DNA of 64,000 nt from Arctopsyche grandis (Eukaryota; Arthropoda; Insecta; Trichoptera; Hydropsychidae). The notes beneath the pieces are model-generated. The model was given only the letters and a program-made list of their open reading frames with translations, searched no databases and was not told where the DNA came from. Numbering within the stretch: the stretch's first letter is position 1; every line of letters starts with the position of its first letter. The position numbers and the translations under genes are program-made. Location: assembly GCF_051622035.1 (NCBI RefSeq), contig NC_135355.1:42077486-42141485 (forward strand), written 5' to 3'. Positions 22,102 through 33,620 of the stretch are shown piece by piece.

Positions 22102-25100
22102 TTATACTTCTACATGAATGGGATTATATTCTTTAGTATCAACTTTATACTGACCGACACCACGATATTCCTCCTGGACCTTATAGAACTCTGCGAGCTC
22201 TTTTCCAGAACACAGAGGCGTGTCCACTTGAGTCGTTTCGTTAAATTTCGAATAGTCCACTTCGTAGCCCTGACGTTCCTTGTTGTATGACACCAATGGG
22301 TCGAAACGATGACCCCAGAGTACTTCTGTAGCTATGTAGCTGGATCGAGCTTGGGTCGTCTGTCCAGTGGACTCAATGGTCCCTTCCAAAATCACGACAA
22401 TTTCGAAGCGATCCTGTAGCATATCACTGGCTGAGTATCCATACAGAGGACTGCTAGGGTTTATTTTGTGCACGACAGTCAGCGGCCAGATGAAGAAGAG
22501 ATCAGCGTCGCATCCATCAGCCGTCACTTCCAACTCTGTCTGGAATTGGGTCAAGCATTCGCCTTCTTTGGTAGTCTTCGATCTGATGAGCTGAGCTCGG
22601 ATGCTGGCGCCGATTATATGTGACTTTCGCATATCTCCAACCCTGAACATCAAGCAAAGTTCCCCGTCCCTCTGGCAGATGACTGCATACTTGGAAAAAA
22701 GCAAGGTCTGGCTTCTGTGCTTGGGTCGGGTCATCTTGGCGAAGACTATGCCCACCATGAACGCCTGCATCATGACGCCGAATATGCTCTGGATGCACAT
22801 GACGAATATAGCTTCGGGGCACTCTTCTGTGGTGAGACGAGAGCCGTAGCCGATCGTGTGTTGGGTCTCTATACTGAAGAGGAAGCACGAGGCGAAGTTG
22901 TTTATGTTGGACATGCACGGTTTCCAGTTGGACTCCTCCTGGTTGTCGGGAAGGTGAGCTGGTTCCAAGTCGCCGTGAGTGAAGGCGATCAGCCACCAGA
23001 TGACGGCGAACGAGAGCCAGGATAAGATGAAGCTTAGTGTGAAGACGATGAGCGTCCATCGCCATTGAGTGTCTACCAGGGTGGTGAATATGTCCTGAAG
23101 AAAGCGTAGACGTCGTTGGGAGATTCGCGATTTGAGAACGTTGCAGTCACCGTTTTTGAGCACGGCTCGTCTCCTCACCTTGCGAGCTCCATGTCGATGT
23201 TGGGTTCGACTTCTGAAAACAACAGTTGAAAGAAATTAATTTCAGTAACTCAAAAATAGCACAGGAACAAAAGCTTAAATTAGATCACAAATACAATCCT
23301 AGATAAAATTCCTTATGTCTTGGTACAAATGGACTGGAGTGCTAGTAGGTACCAGTGGCGGCTCGTCTATATGGGCCGTGGGGTTACAGCCCTCCCAGTA
23401 TGGTTACACGACAATTGGTGCAAGTCCAAAAGGTTCAACGACAAAATGTACCCGAAAATTAGTGCACTGACAAAATGTACCCGAGACAAAATGATCACGC
23501 GATAAAATGTCCACGGAAATAATGTTCAAGCGACAAAATGTTCAAAAATCCTAAATTTTTAAAGTTAATTATAAATTATTATTATTTTTCAATTTAAATA
23601 AGTAAATATTGCATACGGTTGAGAAAACCTGTCATTTACACTAATTTAATAACGCCCGCGATGTATACGATAAAAAGTAAATTATTCATTTGAAATAAAG
23701 AAAATTTTGGAGACGGTTGAGAAGCCCTGCCATATAAACTAATTCAATGTAATCTGCAGTTCATACGTTTAGAATTTTTTTTTTTCAATTTAAATAAGTA
23801 AATATTGGATACGGCTAAGAACCCCTAACATTTAAACTAATTCAATGACATCTTAAAATGATATTCAATGAGTCACAATGACATTCGCTTAAAATGTAAT
23901 TGTTGAATTTAAATAAGAATATGTTGGTGCGGTTGAGAACACCTGTAATTTATACTAATTTAATAACATCCGCGATCTATACGATAAAAAGTACCATATA
24001 CATCCATAAATATAATACAATAAAAAGTTACTTTTTCCATTAAAATAGGAAAATTTAGGATTTTTGAACATTTTGTCGCTTGAACATTATTTCCGTGAAC
24101 ATTTTGTCGCGTGAAACTTTTTTCGCGGGTACATTTTGTCAGTGCACTAATTTTCGGGTACATTTTGTCGTTGAACCTTTTAGACTTGCGCCAATTGTCG
24201 CGTCCCCGGTACAAATGGACTGGAGTGCTAGTAGGTACCAGTGGCGGCTCGTCTATATGGGCTGTGGGGTTACAGCCCTCCCAGTATAGTACAAATGCAT
24301 GCTATTTTTGCCATCCATATGGGCTGCAGCCCTCCCAGTATAGTACATATGCATACTATTTTTGTCTGCGTTTGATCACCGGTATGGTTAACGAGCTACT
24401 ACAGCCCAATTAATCTCTGCAGCCCCTCTATGAATTCTCACGAACCGCCACTGGTACATACATATGTATCACGCGTGGATGAACCCCTGCTGGGTCTTTA
24501 CAGTTTTATGTGCACACCATGAGCGTCATTTCAGCTTTTCCCAGGGAGGGGGGCAAAATTTTTGACCAGTAAGGATTGACTTTCTAGGGGGGGGGGGGGG
24601 GGATGTAATATATAAAAAAATGAGTGTATATGAATTTTCTATTTATATTTATCATTTTTTTTATTTATATATTTTTATCAATATATAAATAAAAAATCAA
24701 TAGTAAAATAATTAAAAAAAAATCTATTAAAATATTTGGTTTGTTGGTTTAGTATTTAGGTTTTTTAATTCATGATAATATATTAAACAAGTGGATAGTC
24801 CTGTTCAAATCTAGGGGGGGGCGGCTGCCCACCCTAGCCCCCCTCAAATGAGTGGTGCAAATTCGCAAAAAGTAGAATTTTGACTCTAAATTATGGACTC
24901 TATTGGATGTTAATGGCAGAAACTGACAATAAAGTGTGTTGGTCAGCCAGTTTCTGCCATTAATCTTCTAAAAGAATATGTATATAGTTCCCAGAGCATT
25001 TTTTGGATTGCGCTAATTTTTCCAAGCCTCATTTAATTGTTGAGATTCAGGGGTTATGGAATTTAAGGTCAATATTATGGCATATTATGCGTCTTGCATA

Positions 25101-26098
25101 TGATGAATAGAGGTAGGATAGCCAAGGGGCCGCTCATTGTTCCATTGTTGTAAATCCTTTGTAAAAAAGGTTCGGCAAACCTATATTTAAACGGCAAACC
25201 GATATTTAAAAAACATTAAACAATTTAGACCCATTCAAAAATATTTTGTATTCAAATTAAGCTTAAGATTATATGTAGATATACATTTTTTTATCTACAT
25301 ATGTGTACATAATATACACGTAGAATATTATTTTTGTATTACCATATTAAATTATACTAGTGGTTTTACCCGGCATCGCACGGTTTTTGTAATAAAAACC
25401 GCTTAAGCATGGTTAATCTAATAGTAAACATTAAATTGTTTTTTTTTATTCTGGAACTGAAACAGGAAATCGGATCCGGAACTGAAAAATGAATCGAAAT
25501 CGAAAACGATATCGATATCGTTGGCAAAGATACTTTGATTTGTTCGATGACGTCACAGATTCTACGAAATTTTTGTTGAACTTATATATTAGATGTAATT
25601 CTTTTTTACATTCTTAAAAAAAGCTATTGAAATGTTTGTATCTAGTTTTGAATAACGAATAATAATAATACGCACGCTCGTTCAATAGTTAAGTGGGAAA
25701 TTTTGTTCATAAGGAAATTGACATTCATTTATCAATTGCAGGCAAAACCCATTTTTTTCAATCGTTCAATTCGGATATTTCCAACTTATTTCGAGTATAA
25801 ACATTGTACGATATTATAACCACAACACAAATAATATTTAAATCGTTATCAAAATGACGTTTATTACCTACTGGTAAAATGTCAATTTTAAACAATGACG
25901 CCATTTAATTGTACACTATATTTAAATGGTACAAATCATTCTTTTGAAAAATTCACACAATGCCTTAAATGTTAAAATATACCTTTTTCCATTTGGATAA
26001 TATATCCCAGGTGTCAGAGATCCGTTGTCTAAAATTCTCACTCCGTTCCATCCGTTCGGTATGAGTTGCGATTCCTCTTTGGTATTGGGAGATTCCAT
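22102..26098 (-). CDS. Inward-rectifier K+ channel (Irk2-like), 2 exons, complete
   Basis: Exons 26098-25983 and 23212-22102 join in phase (AG|A) to give 408 aa. Kir subunits form plasma-membrane tetramers passing K+ inward and set resting potential; in insects they act in Malpighian tubules and salivary glands. The cytoplasmic N-terminus (1-90) contains RRRAVLKNGDCNV. M1 spans about 91-117 (TLSFILSWLSFAVIWWLIAF). The pore filter is TIGYGSR at 158-164. M2 is about 171-197, with Gln188 at the rectification-controller site. The cytoplasmic IgG-like domain follows, with PIP2-site basics (RPKHR, MRKSHIIGA) and WGHRFDP. Length fits fly Irk2. The whole pore and cytoplasmic domain sit in one exon, unlike the paralogue at 55-62 kb. 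The only intron (2.77 kb) holds a fold-back and a hAT element. The next in-frame upstream codons of exon 1 are unsupported, so its ATG was chosen. Confidence 0.95.
23321..24287. repeat. 82-bp direct repeats around a fold-back element
   Basis: About 82 bp starting 'ggtacaaatggactggagtg' occurs at 23321-23400 and again at 24207-24287, with one or two differences. The right copy runs into a complete hAT element, while the left copy stops at 'cctcccagta'. The fold-back element 23403-24205 fills the gap. Confidence 0.85.
23403..24205. mobile_element. Fold-back element with iteron arms (copy 1)
   Basis: The terminal arms, about 23403-23565 and 24047-24205, are inverted copies of each other. Each arm is a degenerate array of a 16-bp unit near GCGACAAAATGTTCAA, about eight copies. 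The middle holds AT-rich units beginning 'caatttaaataagtaaatat'. No coding frame is present. A small piece of the same family lies at 2750-3000. Confidence 0.75.
24239..24453. mobile_element. hAT-type MITE
   Basis: It begins CAGTGGCGGCTCGT and ends ACGAACCGCCACTG, a 14-bp terminal inverted repeat with one mismatch. Flanks gtaggtac and gtacatac agree at 6 of 8 positions, consistent with an aged 8-bp hAT duplication. The interior repeats 'cagccctcccagtatagtac'. It has no transposase. Confidence 0.7.
24510..24860. repeat. G-rich repeat related to the hAT element at 28689
   Basis: The word 'gcgtcatttcagctttt' followed by a G-rich tract matches the start of the hAT element at 28689. Its other end (agcccccctcaaatgag) is only weakly inverted. 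It is probably a degraded relative. The flanking (G)n run at 24588-24602 is low complexity. Confidence 0.35.
24910..24963. repeat. Perfect 16-bp hairpin
   Basis: TTAATGGCAGAAACTG at 24910-24925 is exactly inverted at 24948-24963 with a 22-nt loop, inside the Kir intron. Its function is unknown. Confidence 0.7.
25107..25205 (+). repeat. Retroposon head shared with 57345-57420
   Basis: The segment 'gaggtaggatagccaag' through 'ggttcggcaaacct' recurs at 57345-57420, where it belongs to a retroposon with a hairpin tail. Here the rest is missing or diverged. Confidence 0.55.
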
Positions 26099-26155
26099 GA
26101 TTATTCGCGTATATGTTTTAACTATTCGTACGTATTATATTGTATAAAGTAATAT

Positions 26156-26233
26156 AAATTATAATGTGCAGTGGTTTCGAGGACGGATGCGTCTAAATTA
26201 TAATTTGCAGTTGTTTCAAGGACGGATGCGTCT
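26156..26233. repeat. Tandem 39-bp duplication upstream of Kir exon 1
   Basis: Two 39-bp copies (aaattataat...ggacggatgcgtct) abut at 26156-26194 and 26195-26233 with four differences. They begin 58 bp upstream of the Kir ATG, so they lie in the 5' UTR or proximal promoter. Confidence 0.8.
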
Positions 26234-26899
26234 TCCTCGCTTTAAAATGGCGGAAGGCGGGCGGCCATTTCGCACGGCAGACTCAGGGTAGACAACCTGC
26301 GGACCAGAATACGATTTCAAATATCGAAACACACGCACCGATCCGATCTCATGTTGATCCGAATGCGAACTGACATCTTTCAGACGCGCCGAGCGCCCTT
26401 TTATCACTTCTCGTCGATGTTTGCGCTCCTCGTCAGAATGTCGATTATGACGACCACGTCACGGGCCCCTAAACGCCATTTTAAATGGACGATAATTGAA
26501 AACTTAAATTCACTCTTTATGGATGTTTGTGTACGAATGTCGATTCGTAGCCAATATCGATAACATCAAATTTGACTGTCGCTAAGTGAACACCAGTTTA
26601 AATTACTTAAAAAAATATGTTTACATCTATACGTAAGTATTTAGTTAATAGAGATGGTTTTTAAAAAAAAATTATTTACATCAACGATTATATTTGGAGC
26701 TTAATGTGATTTTTTTTGCGCACTCTACACATATTTTTAATAATTAAATTATTTCAAAAACTTTAATAATAATCATGCCGTGATTATTTATTATAATTAA
26801 TAATAATAAATAACCATGGCAAAAATTGGAAATTAAATGAAAACCATGAAAAGAAATCTTCGTTTGTTTTTTTAATTAATTTGTTTGAATCGATTATCA

Positions 26900-27400
26900 A
26901 AAATGTTATTTAACGACCGACCAATCACAAACGACTTTGACCAATCCAGCCAATTAGAAACGACTTTGACGGCAGCCAATCAGAAACGACTTTAACGGCA
27001 GCCAATCAGAAACGAATTACAAACGCCGTTTTGGTTTTACATATATGACTAGTGGTGCTACCCGGCTTCTCTCGGTAAATGGAAATGATATGAAAGCCAT
27101 GAAAATAATCTTCATTTGTTTTTTTATTAACTTTATTTGAATCGAAAAAAAAAATTAATAATAATAATTTTCTGTTATATTTTTGACCATTGTGGCGCAT
27201 TAAGAATTCCTGTAATGCTACAATGGTCCAAACTTTAAATAAATAAATAAATATTATTTAACGACCGACCAATCGCAAACGTCTTTGACCAATCCAGCCA
27301 ATCAGAATCGTTTGAAAGTCGTCTTTGACGACAGCCAATCAGAAACGACTTTGATGATCGCCAATCACAAAAGAATTACAGACGTCGTTTCGGTTTCATA
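26900..27400. repeat. CCAAT-rich repeat, two related blocks
   Basis: Blocks at about 26919-27020 and 27261-27375 share 'gaccgaccaatc', 'gaccaatccagccaat' and 'cagccaatcagaaacgactt'. In total about nine CCAAT words occur in the same orientation. Between them is 'gactagtggtgctacccggc', related to 25357-25380. A similar 'cagccaatcagag' occurs at 41328. Probably a dispersed element of unknown class. Confidence 0.55.
27130..27256 (+). repeat. Retroposon 3' tail, hairpin type A, with (AAAT)n
   Basis: The hairpin CCATTGTGGC...ATGCTACAATGG (27187-27226, one stem mismatch) is followed by 'aactttaaataaataaat'. The same tail ends retroposons at 57634-57705 and 61876-61950. The body is truncated. Confidence 0.65.
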
Positions 27401-27432
27401 TATATATAACTTATAAACATTATAAAAAATAT

Positions 27433-27433
<1 letters not shown>

Positions 27434-27506
<73 letters not shown>
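27434..27506. repeat. (TA)n microsatellite
   Basis: About 70 bp of uninterrupted TA repeats. Confidence 0.95.
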
Positions 27507-27512
<6 letters not shown>

Positions 27513-28388
27513 TAAGAAATCGTGCTATAAGGGGCACTGAATTTTGCATTGTATTATAATATAAATTTATAATACGAGATTTGTTTGAAAAATATGGTAA
27601 TTACGATTTGAAAATATAATTTGAATGTTTTACCAACATTTTTTTTTCAATTTACTCCCATACAATTAAAGCGTTTGAATATTTTGATTGTGAATGAGAG
27701 GTCCAATTTAAAACACAAGAAAAAAATCATAATGAATTTCTTTGATTGTTTCTGAACAGACTAGATTTTGTCACTTACTAAGAAAGTTAATGGGTTTGAC
27801 ATTGAAAAAAAAAGAAAGATTTACGCCCGGGGCGCATTGTTTTCCATTACGCTACAATATTAAACGATTTCATGGTATAGTACAGAATACGAGAGTTTCA
27901 CGAACGAATTAAATTGGGAAATGCTGACATATGAAAGGTATTGTATTACTTTTGACAGGCGAGAATATATACACGTGTGATTCTAAGTAAACTTACAACT
28001 GCGTTAGATTTATGCAGTTGTATCTTATTTTATATGCTCGACCGATCCTTGCATATCTAAATATCAAATTGCACACTTGCGATTATGACATTGCACACTG
28101 CAATTTATTGTGTGCTCAATATTGTTTATTGTAAAATTTTCATTCATATGCTAAAACCATGCAGACGCATCTGTACATAAACCACTCGTTCGGTCGAAAT
28201 AAGTTAGTCAAGCTAAGGTTAAACTTGGACGTGCGATTATATTATATTATATCAATACGAATACTGTCAGATTGGTTTATCGCACAAGAAAATTCCTTGT
28301 AAGTTTTCTAGATAAGTAGCTCTAAAATAATCTATTGTCAAATTTTAAACTCACAAAAAAACCACACACTTACATATGTATGTATATG
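27507..28388. other. No recognisable feature
   Basis: AT-rich sequence with no frame, repeat match or structure that I can support. Confidence 0.35.
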
Positions 28389-30154
28389 CAGTGGCGGACT
28401 GGGACTAAAATCAGTGCATGCCAGGAGTCAAAGGGGGCCCCCCAATGTTTAAAAAAATCCCCCCCCCCCCCCCCATATAACAAAATTTTCTTCTTTCCAT
28501 CACGCTAAAAAATAAATAGAATTTTCAAAAATCGGAATATACAAATTTAGGTACAAGAAAAATGGCAAAAGCAAAATAGATCCATAAATTACATTGTATA
28601 TTTCGTTTTAACCCTTGTCCCAGGTAAATAAAATGCATCATAAAAGAATTCGGCATAAAAGTGGCTTTTACTTTCGGTAGAAAACAATCAGGGACGTCAT
28701 TTCAGCTTTTTCTTGGGGGGGCAGGCAAAGATTGGTCAAATTGAATTTTTTTTCAAAAAATCTTTTTTATATCGGAATAAAAATGGAAAATATTCTTTGC
28801 ATACACCTTATTGAGTTATAAAATATGAAAAAAATAAGCTTATTTTTGAAAAACTTATTATAAAAAAATATTATATAAAAAGGGAAAAAAGCGCCGCAGG
28901 CGAAAATTTTTTTCTACAAATCTTCACATGGCCGACAAAAATCTACCATCAAACTGAGTCACCAAAAAACTCAATTAACTTAATTTCTACCGACTGTCTT
29001 TTCACTTTATCTATGTACATACATGTGTACGTAATAACAATAGATAAAGTTTTGTGATCATGCGAAAATTCGAACTCAGAATCGATCACTGATCACATTT
29101 ACATAATGTAGAAAAATGTGTTTTTTTTTTTAAAAAAAGCTAAAAAATTTTTACTCCACCCCTGAACGTATCAAGCTGAAAATTTATATTTGTATTCTTT
29201 ATGTACTAAATTTGATAAGGTTTTGGTCAGGAAGCAATTTTATTAAATAACTAATTTTTTGGACCGAATTCGTTATACATGAAGTTTAAATCCATCTCAT
29301 TCGTTGTTTTATGAGAGAATGGACGTCTGTAAATAAAATAAAAATACAAGAAATAAAACCATTTGTGATTGAACCGATTCCGTAAAATATTAATTTAAAA
29401 CTTTTCTTGAAAACAATAAATATACGAACTTTCGGAAAAATAAGCGTTACACATTTGTTTTTGAGACAAAATAAAGTAAAGGGGACCTTTCCCCCTAACC
29501 CCCGTATGCCCTCCCCCCAAATTACGTCCCTGAAAAAAATGCATAATATTTTCAATTAATGTTACTCGAAAATCGGGATTTTGGGGAGGGGGCCCCTATA
29601 TTTCTATTTACATGGATGTGTCTAGATTAGGAATAGATTTTATATTCGGAAACTGTTTAAAATTGTGTATTTAAATCTTATTATATCGTCGAAGTATAAT
29701 CAAATGTTATTTTGAAAGTATAAAGTAAATTTAAACCGCTGGTTGATGATGAATCGTCCTATCAAAATTGTTATAAGCAATTCAGTTTATATTATTCACG
29801 GAAATTTGTTTATTACCATTTTTATTTCAGTAGGTAGTTGTTACATAGGTATTGGTATATACATAATATTGACGTTGGAAATGGGCCCGGCAAAAGGGCC
29901 CACGCAAGTGTTGAAACTTACATTTTGAGCCTAATAAAAAAAGTAAACCGATCCTTGGGCTGTTAAAGCAGGTATTAGTTGTTTTTGTATATCGTAAGAA
30001 ATTTGTTTTGTTGAAATACCCAAACTTTAGGTCTATTTACACACGTGAAATAGTTAAAAAGTTATTTAATTTTACTGAGGGCCCCTATTTTCTAATAGAT
30101 AGTGGGGCCCACATGCCATCGGGCATGTTCGCTTATATGGCCAGTCCGCCACTG
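28389..30154. mobile_element. hAT element with perfect 8-bp target duplication
   Basis: Ends are CAGTGGCGGACTGG and CCAGTCCGCCACTG, a perfect 14-bp inverted repeat. TGTATATG directly flanks both sides (28381-28388 and 30155-30162). It is 1.77 kb long and non-coding. A second hAT element (28689-29532) lies inside, so its original length was about 0.9 kb. Confidence 0.88.
28689..29532. mobile_element. Nested hAT element
   Basis: It starts CAGGGACGTCATTT and ends AAATTACGTCCCTG, a 14-bp inverted repeat with one mismatch. Flanks aaaacaat and aaaaaaat agree at 7 of 8 positions. It is 844 bp long and contains a fragment of the satellite family also seen at 3715 (28990-29290). No transposase remains. 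Confidence 0.78.
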
Positions 30155-30550
30155 TGTATATGTTCAAGTATTTCAACAACAATGCGAACGTATATACATA
30201 TCGATAAACATTGCAATATACAATACATATGTACGTATAATGTTCGCAAATATTTTCACGGCGAATTAGCAATTCTTCCGGTTGCAAATGTGCTAATAAA
30301 AGTAAAGGCTAACATTTCGGAATTTATTACGGCGATTTAGTCACGCCGAAGGGTACGCTTGATTTATTGCTCAACGTGCGATTTTCGCACCGTGACGTTC
30401 AGAAAATCGAGAAAAACAAGATCGCCCACGTGAAAATCGCTCATTGGTAAAATCGATTCAATCACATATTATTAAGATCAACATTCTTTGCAAATCGATA
30501 ATAGGCTGTGTGCAGTCATACACGGGCGGCAGAACTGATTGTTTATAAAT
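30155..30550. other. No recognisable feature
   Basis: Spacer between the hAT element and the LINE fragment; no frame or repeat is supported. Confidence 0.3.
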
Positions 30551-31185
30551 ATTAAATGGCATGAATCGACTACAGTACGATGAAAACAAGCTGGTTTATA
30601 TGTATGTACATTCAATGACTTCGCATGTATGGAATAACGCCTCGAATACTAACCTTTCCAAGCTCCAAATAATACAAAATAAATCCCTAAAAATAATTTT
30701 TAATACACCCATATATACTAACTTGAAAAAACGGCATACCATAAATAATATTCCCTTTGTTACTGACATTACTAACAAACTAACCAGTAGATTCTATGAC
30801 AGAATCACTAATAATCATACGAACACACTTTTGAATAGTCTCGGTGATTACAACAAAATGTCTATACCATTCAGGTATAAACACAGATTACCTAAACACA
30901 ATCTACTTTAGATTGTCGACTTTAGAGTCTTTAATTAATATTATGTACTAGATGTATTATGAGCATTTATAAGAATTGTAAATAGGTTTTTGAGCTCTTT
31001 TTCCTATTATGTTGTACATTAACATTAGAATAATATAATACTATGATTACTAACAAAATTAAATTAAAATTGTAAAATAGAAAATGATCCGTAGATCAGT
31101 AGCTATTAATAAAATAGATATAAGATGTATTGTGAACATAATTTCGTAATAATAAAAAGCATTTAAAAATTAAAAAAAAAAATAC
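30551..31185 (+). pseudogene. 5'-truncated jockey-type LINE with RT C-terminus and poly(A)
   Basis: The frame 30561-30911 matches the C-terminal end of jockey-clade ORF2: VWNNASNTNLSKLQIIQNKS, a KRHTINNIPFVTDITNK segment and LPKHNLL before the stop. A 3' UTR of about 250 bp follows, then AATAAA near 31150 and a poly(A) run at 31172-31182. Only the C-terminal portion is present, as is typical for 5'-truncated copies. Confidence 0.8.
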
Positions 31186-31442
31186 ATTCAATGCACCAAT
31201 CTGCAGGATCTTGGCCATTGGTCTACCTCCACTTCCTAGGAATCCGTGAAAATATTTCAAGATCAAATCAAAATGTCAATCTTATCATAAATTAACTAAT
31301 CGGGATAATTAATATGGAGTTTGAACTGAAAAGTTAAGCTCCACTGGCATTTCAAATAGCAATATTTGCAGGAGAATCACAAAAAAACTTGATGATAGAA
31401 TATCAGATTTTAATTTCAGACTAATATAAAATACATATTGAC

Positions 31443-31658
31443 TTGTCAAAAATACTACACCACAGTGAAGTGTCACTATTCAAGATAAAAACAATGATCT
31501 ATCTGTGCAAGAGTACACGTTGTGTACAAATATTCGGCGGATTAGTTCAGTGCTTCATTCGGAGCTGGCTGGTCTACGGATCAAGAACAATAAACTACCT
31601 CTACCATGAGTCGCTGCGTCTTTCATTTAGATTCCTCTACAGTACGTTAGGTTTGTGA
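31443..31658 (+). pseudogene. Possible decayed RT remnant
   Basis: The frame contains LVQCFIRSWLVYGSRTINYL and YHESLRLSF. This weakly recalls the 'L.RS.L.YGS...L..L...H...LRL' region of R1/jockey reverse transcriptases. No other part of an element is seen. Confidence 0.25.
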
Positions 31659-31756
31659 GAAAATTCTCAACAAGGGGAGAGAGGGAGACGAAAGGCAATC
31701 ACAAGTAACTCAACTCATTGTACTGTACGTTACATTGTATAGAAATTTTCAATTAA

Positions 31757-32333
31757 ACCTTTGAATGCTGACCAACGCCGATTGGCGTTTTGCCGAAAAG
31801 TCCATGAGCCTAAAATACGCTGATAGGCGTTGTATTTTGAGTATGTAAAAGATAAACAAGAATACTACCCACTAAAGCCTTAGCATTGAAACAAACTGCA
31901 TTGAACATGGGTCGTGTAATCTGTGTTAATGTTTATAAAAACTGATTTACACCGGAATTTCTGAATTTATAACCATAGCAGAATTACCCGATGGAAATCC
32001 CTAACAGCTGAGTATTTTAGATTGTGGCTTGGCGTTTAGATTGTGAGCATTACATTTTAACAACAATGAAGACGATGGAACTAGTTTTGGAAAAATACAT
32101 TCATTAAAAGACTTCTTTTGTTTGTTTTATATTGTTGCAAGATATATTAGAGAGTCTAAACACACCTTTACAAAACTCGAAATCCTCGGCCGTGGTTATC
32201 TAGGGCTTGTTTGGATTAGCTACAATTTTTATACCTGCTTTCTATTGGATTTCTAAATAAATCTAGTTGGAAATGTTGGCGAAATTTTCATCGTGGCAGG
32301 CTTTCATTAGAAAAAACGTCAGCACTCAAAGGG
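31757..32333. mobile_element. piggyBac-like MITE with TTAA duplication
   Basis: TTAA flanks both sides (31753-31756 and 32334-32337). The left end ACCTTTGAATGCTGACC mirrors the right end, whose reverse complement is CCCTTTGAGTGCTGACG. It is 577 bp long without a transposase frame. Near the left end are two 'ggcgttt/aggcgttg' words in inverted context. Confidence 0.72.
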
Positions 32334-33114
32334 TTAAAAACAAAATACTGCATATAATCATTAGTGTTAAAGACATATCAAGAAGAGGGATTCAAATATT
32401 CAGAAGAGCAAGAATCTATTCGAATCTATATGTAAAACACGACAGCTTGTATAGAACGAACTATACACAGGTGCATATTAAGAATCACACGTCGTCGGAT
32501 GATTTAAAAGCGTACTTCAATTTATTATGCACACGATCTGTTTTAATCAGTTGACATCGCAATTGTAATGGGATCGATGCATTAATGCATTAAATACCTA
32601 CACATGTACATATGTAGATACATAGACCAGATGTGCTCGGAATTGCCGTATAATTTTGGAAAATAATGGGGGCCAAATTGGAGCGCAAATAATGACCGCT
32701 GACGATTTGTTTGTGGAATCGTGGAATTAGTGTCAATTATCGCGTAATAATTTTCTCGCTAAATAGCAGGGTATAGTTAGCAGATTGTACCTACACAAAA
32801 ACGAGCAAATAAAATATTGTGAAGTGGCAGGCAGGCGCCTGTGCACACGAAATGTTGTCGAAAGAAATTTTTACTGAGTACAAAATATTTGCTAGTCAAA
32901 TTAGTGAGTGAAAATTACCCCATGACCGACAATACGTTTTATTAAATCTGTCTGCGAATAACGATTTTGTAAAATATACATATGCTAAATTTTGAAGTGG
33001 CCTTTCGGTAGAGGAAATTCAAACAGAAAGTACATACGTCACGAAACGTGACGTAACGTAAGCGACTATCGCGCCTTCTTGCGGTTGTTTTGAAAAGTTC
33101 ACAAATTCCGCTTA

Positions 33115-33620
33115 GCATATCAGAATATAAGGATTCCACGACATAAGGTCCAATTATATAAGATCCAACGACAAAGGTACCACGAAAGAAGACCCACCCG
33201 ATAGAATGTCCACCTGATAAGTGATCCAGATGATAAAACGTCCAACCGAATAAAGGTCCAGCCACAAAAAGTCCGAAAACAAAATACAAAAAAAGTAATA
33301 ATGGTTGATAAAACGCTCCATATTTAAATCGGATATCGACTCGGAATTTAATCGGAATTTAGTTTGATATCGGATATCAAGTCAATTTTATCGAGTTTTA
33401 TCAACAATTATTACATTTTTTTATATTTTGTTTTCGGGCTTTTTGTGGCTGAACCTTTAACCGGTTGGACGATTTTCGGTCGGACGTTTTATCATCCGGG
33501 TTTTTTATCATGTGGATCACTTATCAGGTGAACATTCTATTGGGTGGATCTTCTTTCGTGGTACCTTTGTCGTTGCATCTTATATCATTGGACCTTATGT
33601 CGTGATACGGAATATAAGTG
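33115..33620. mobile_element. Fold-back element with iteron arms (copy 2)
   Basis: Arms at about 33120-33290 and 33425-33615 are inverted copies. Each is made of roughly ten degenerate 16-bp units near NNCGANAAAANGTCCA, for example gatgataaaacgtcca and accgaataaaggtcca. The same unit consensus forms the arms of 23403-24205. The centre also forms an inverted repeat around 'gttgataaaac/gttttatcaac'. No coding frame is supported. Confidence 0.78.

Noticed and set aside
22517..23065. 182-codon minus frame overlapping the Kir exon, plus antisense frames
   Set aside because: These are shadow frames of the GC-richer Kir coding exon; no domain is present.
33120..33290. CRISPR-like array of 16-bp units
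   Set aside because: Units are degenerate and directly adjacent with no unique spacers, they form inverted arms, and the genome is eukaryotic.
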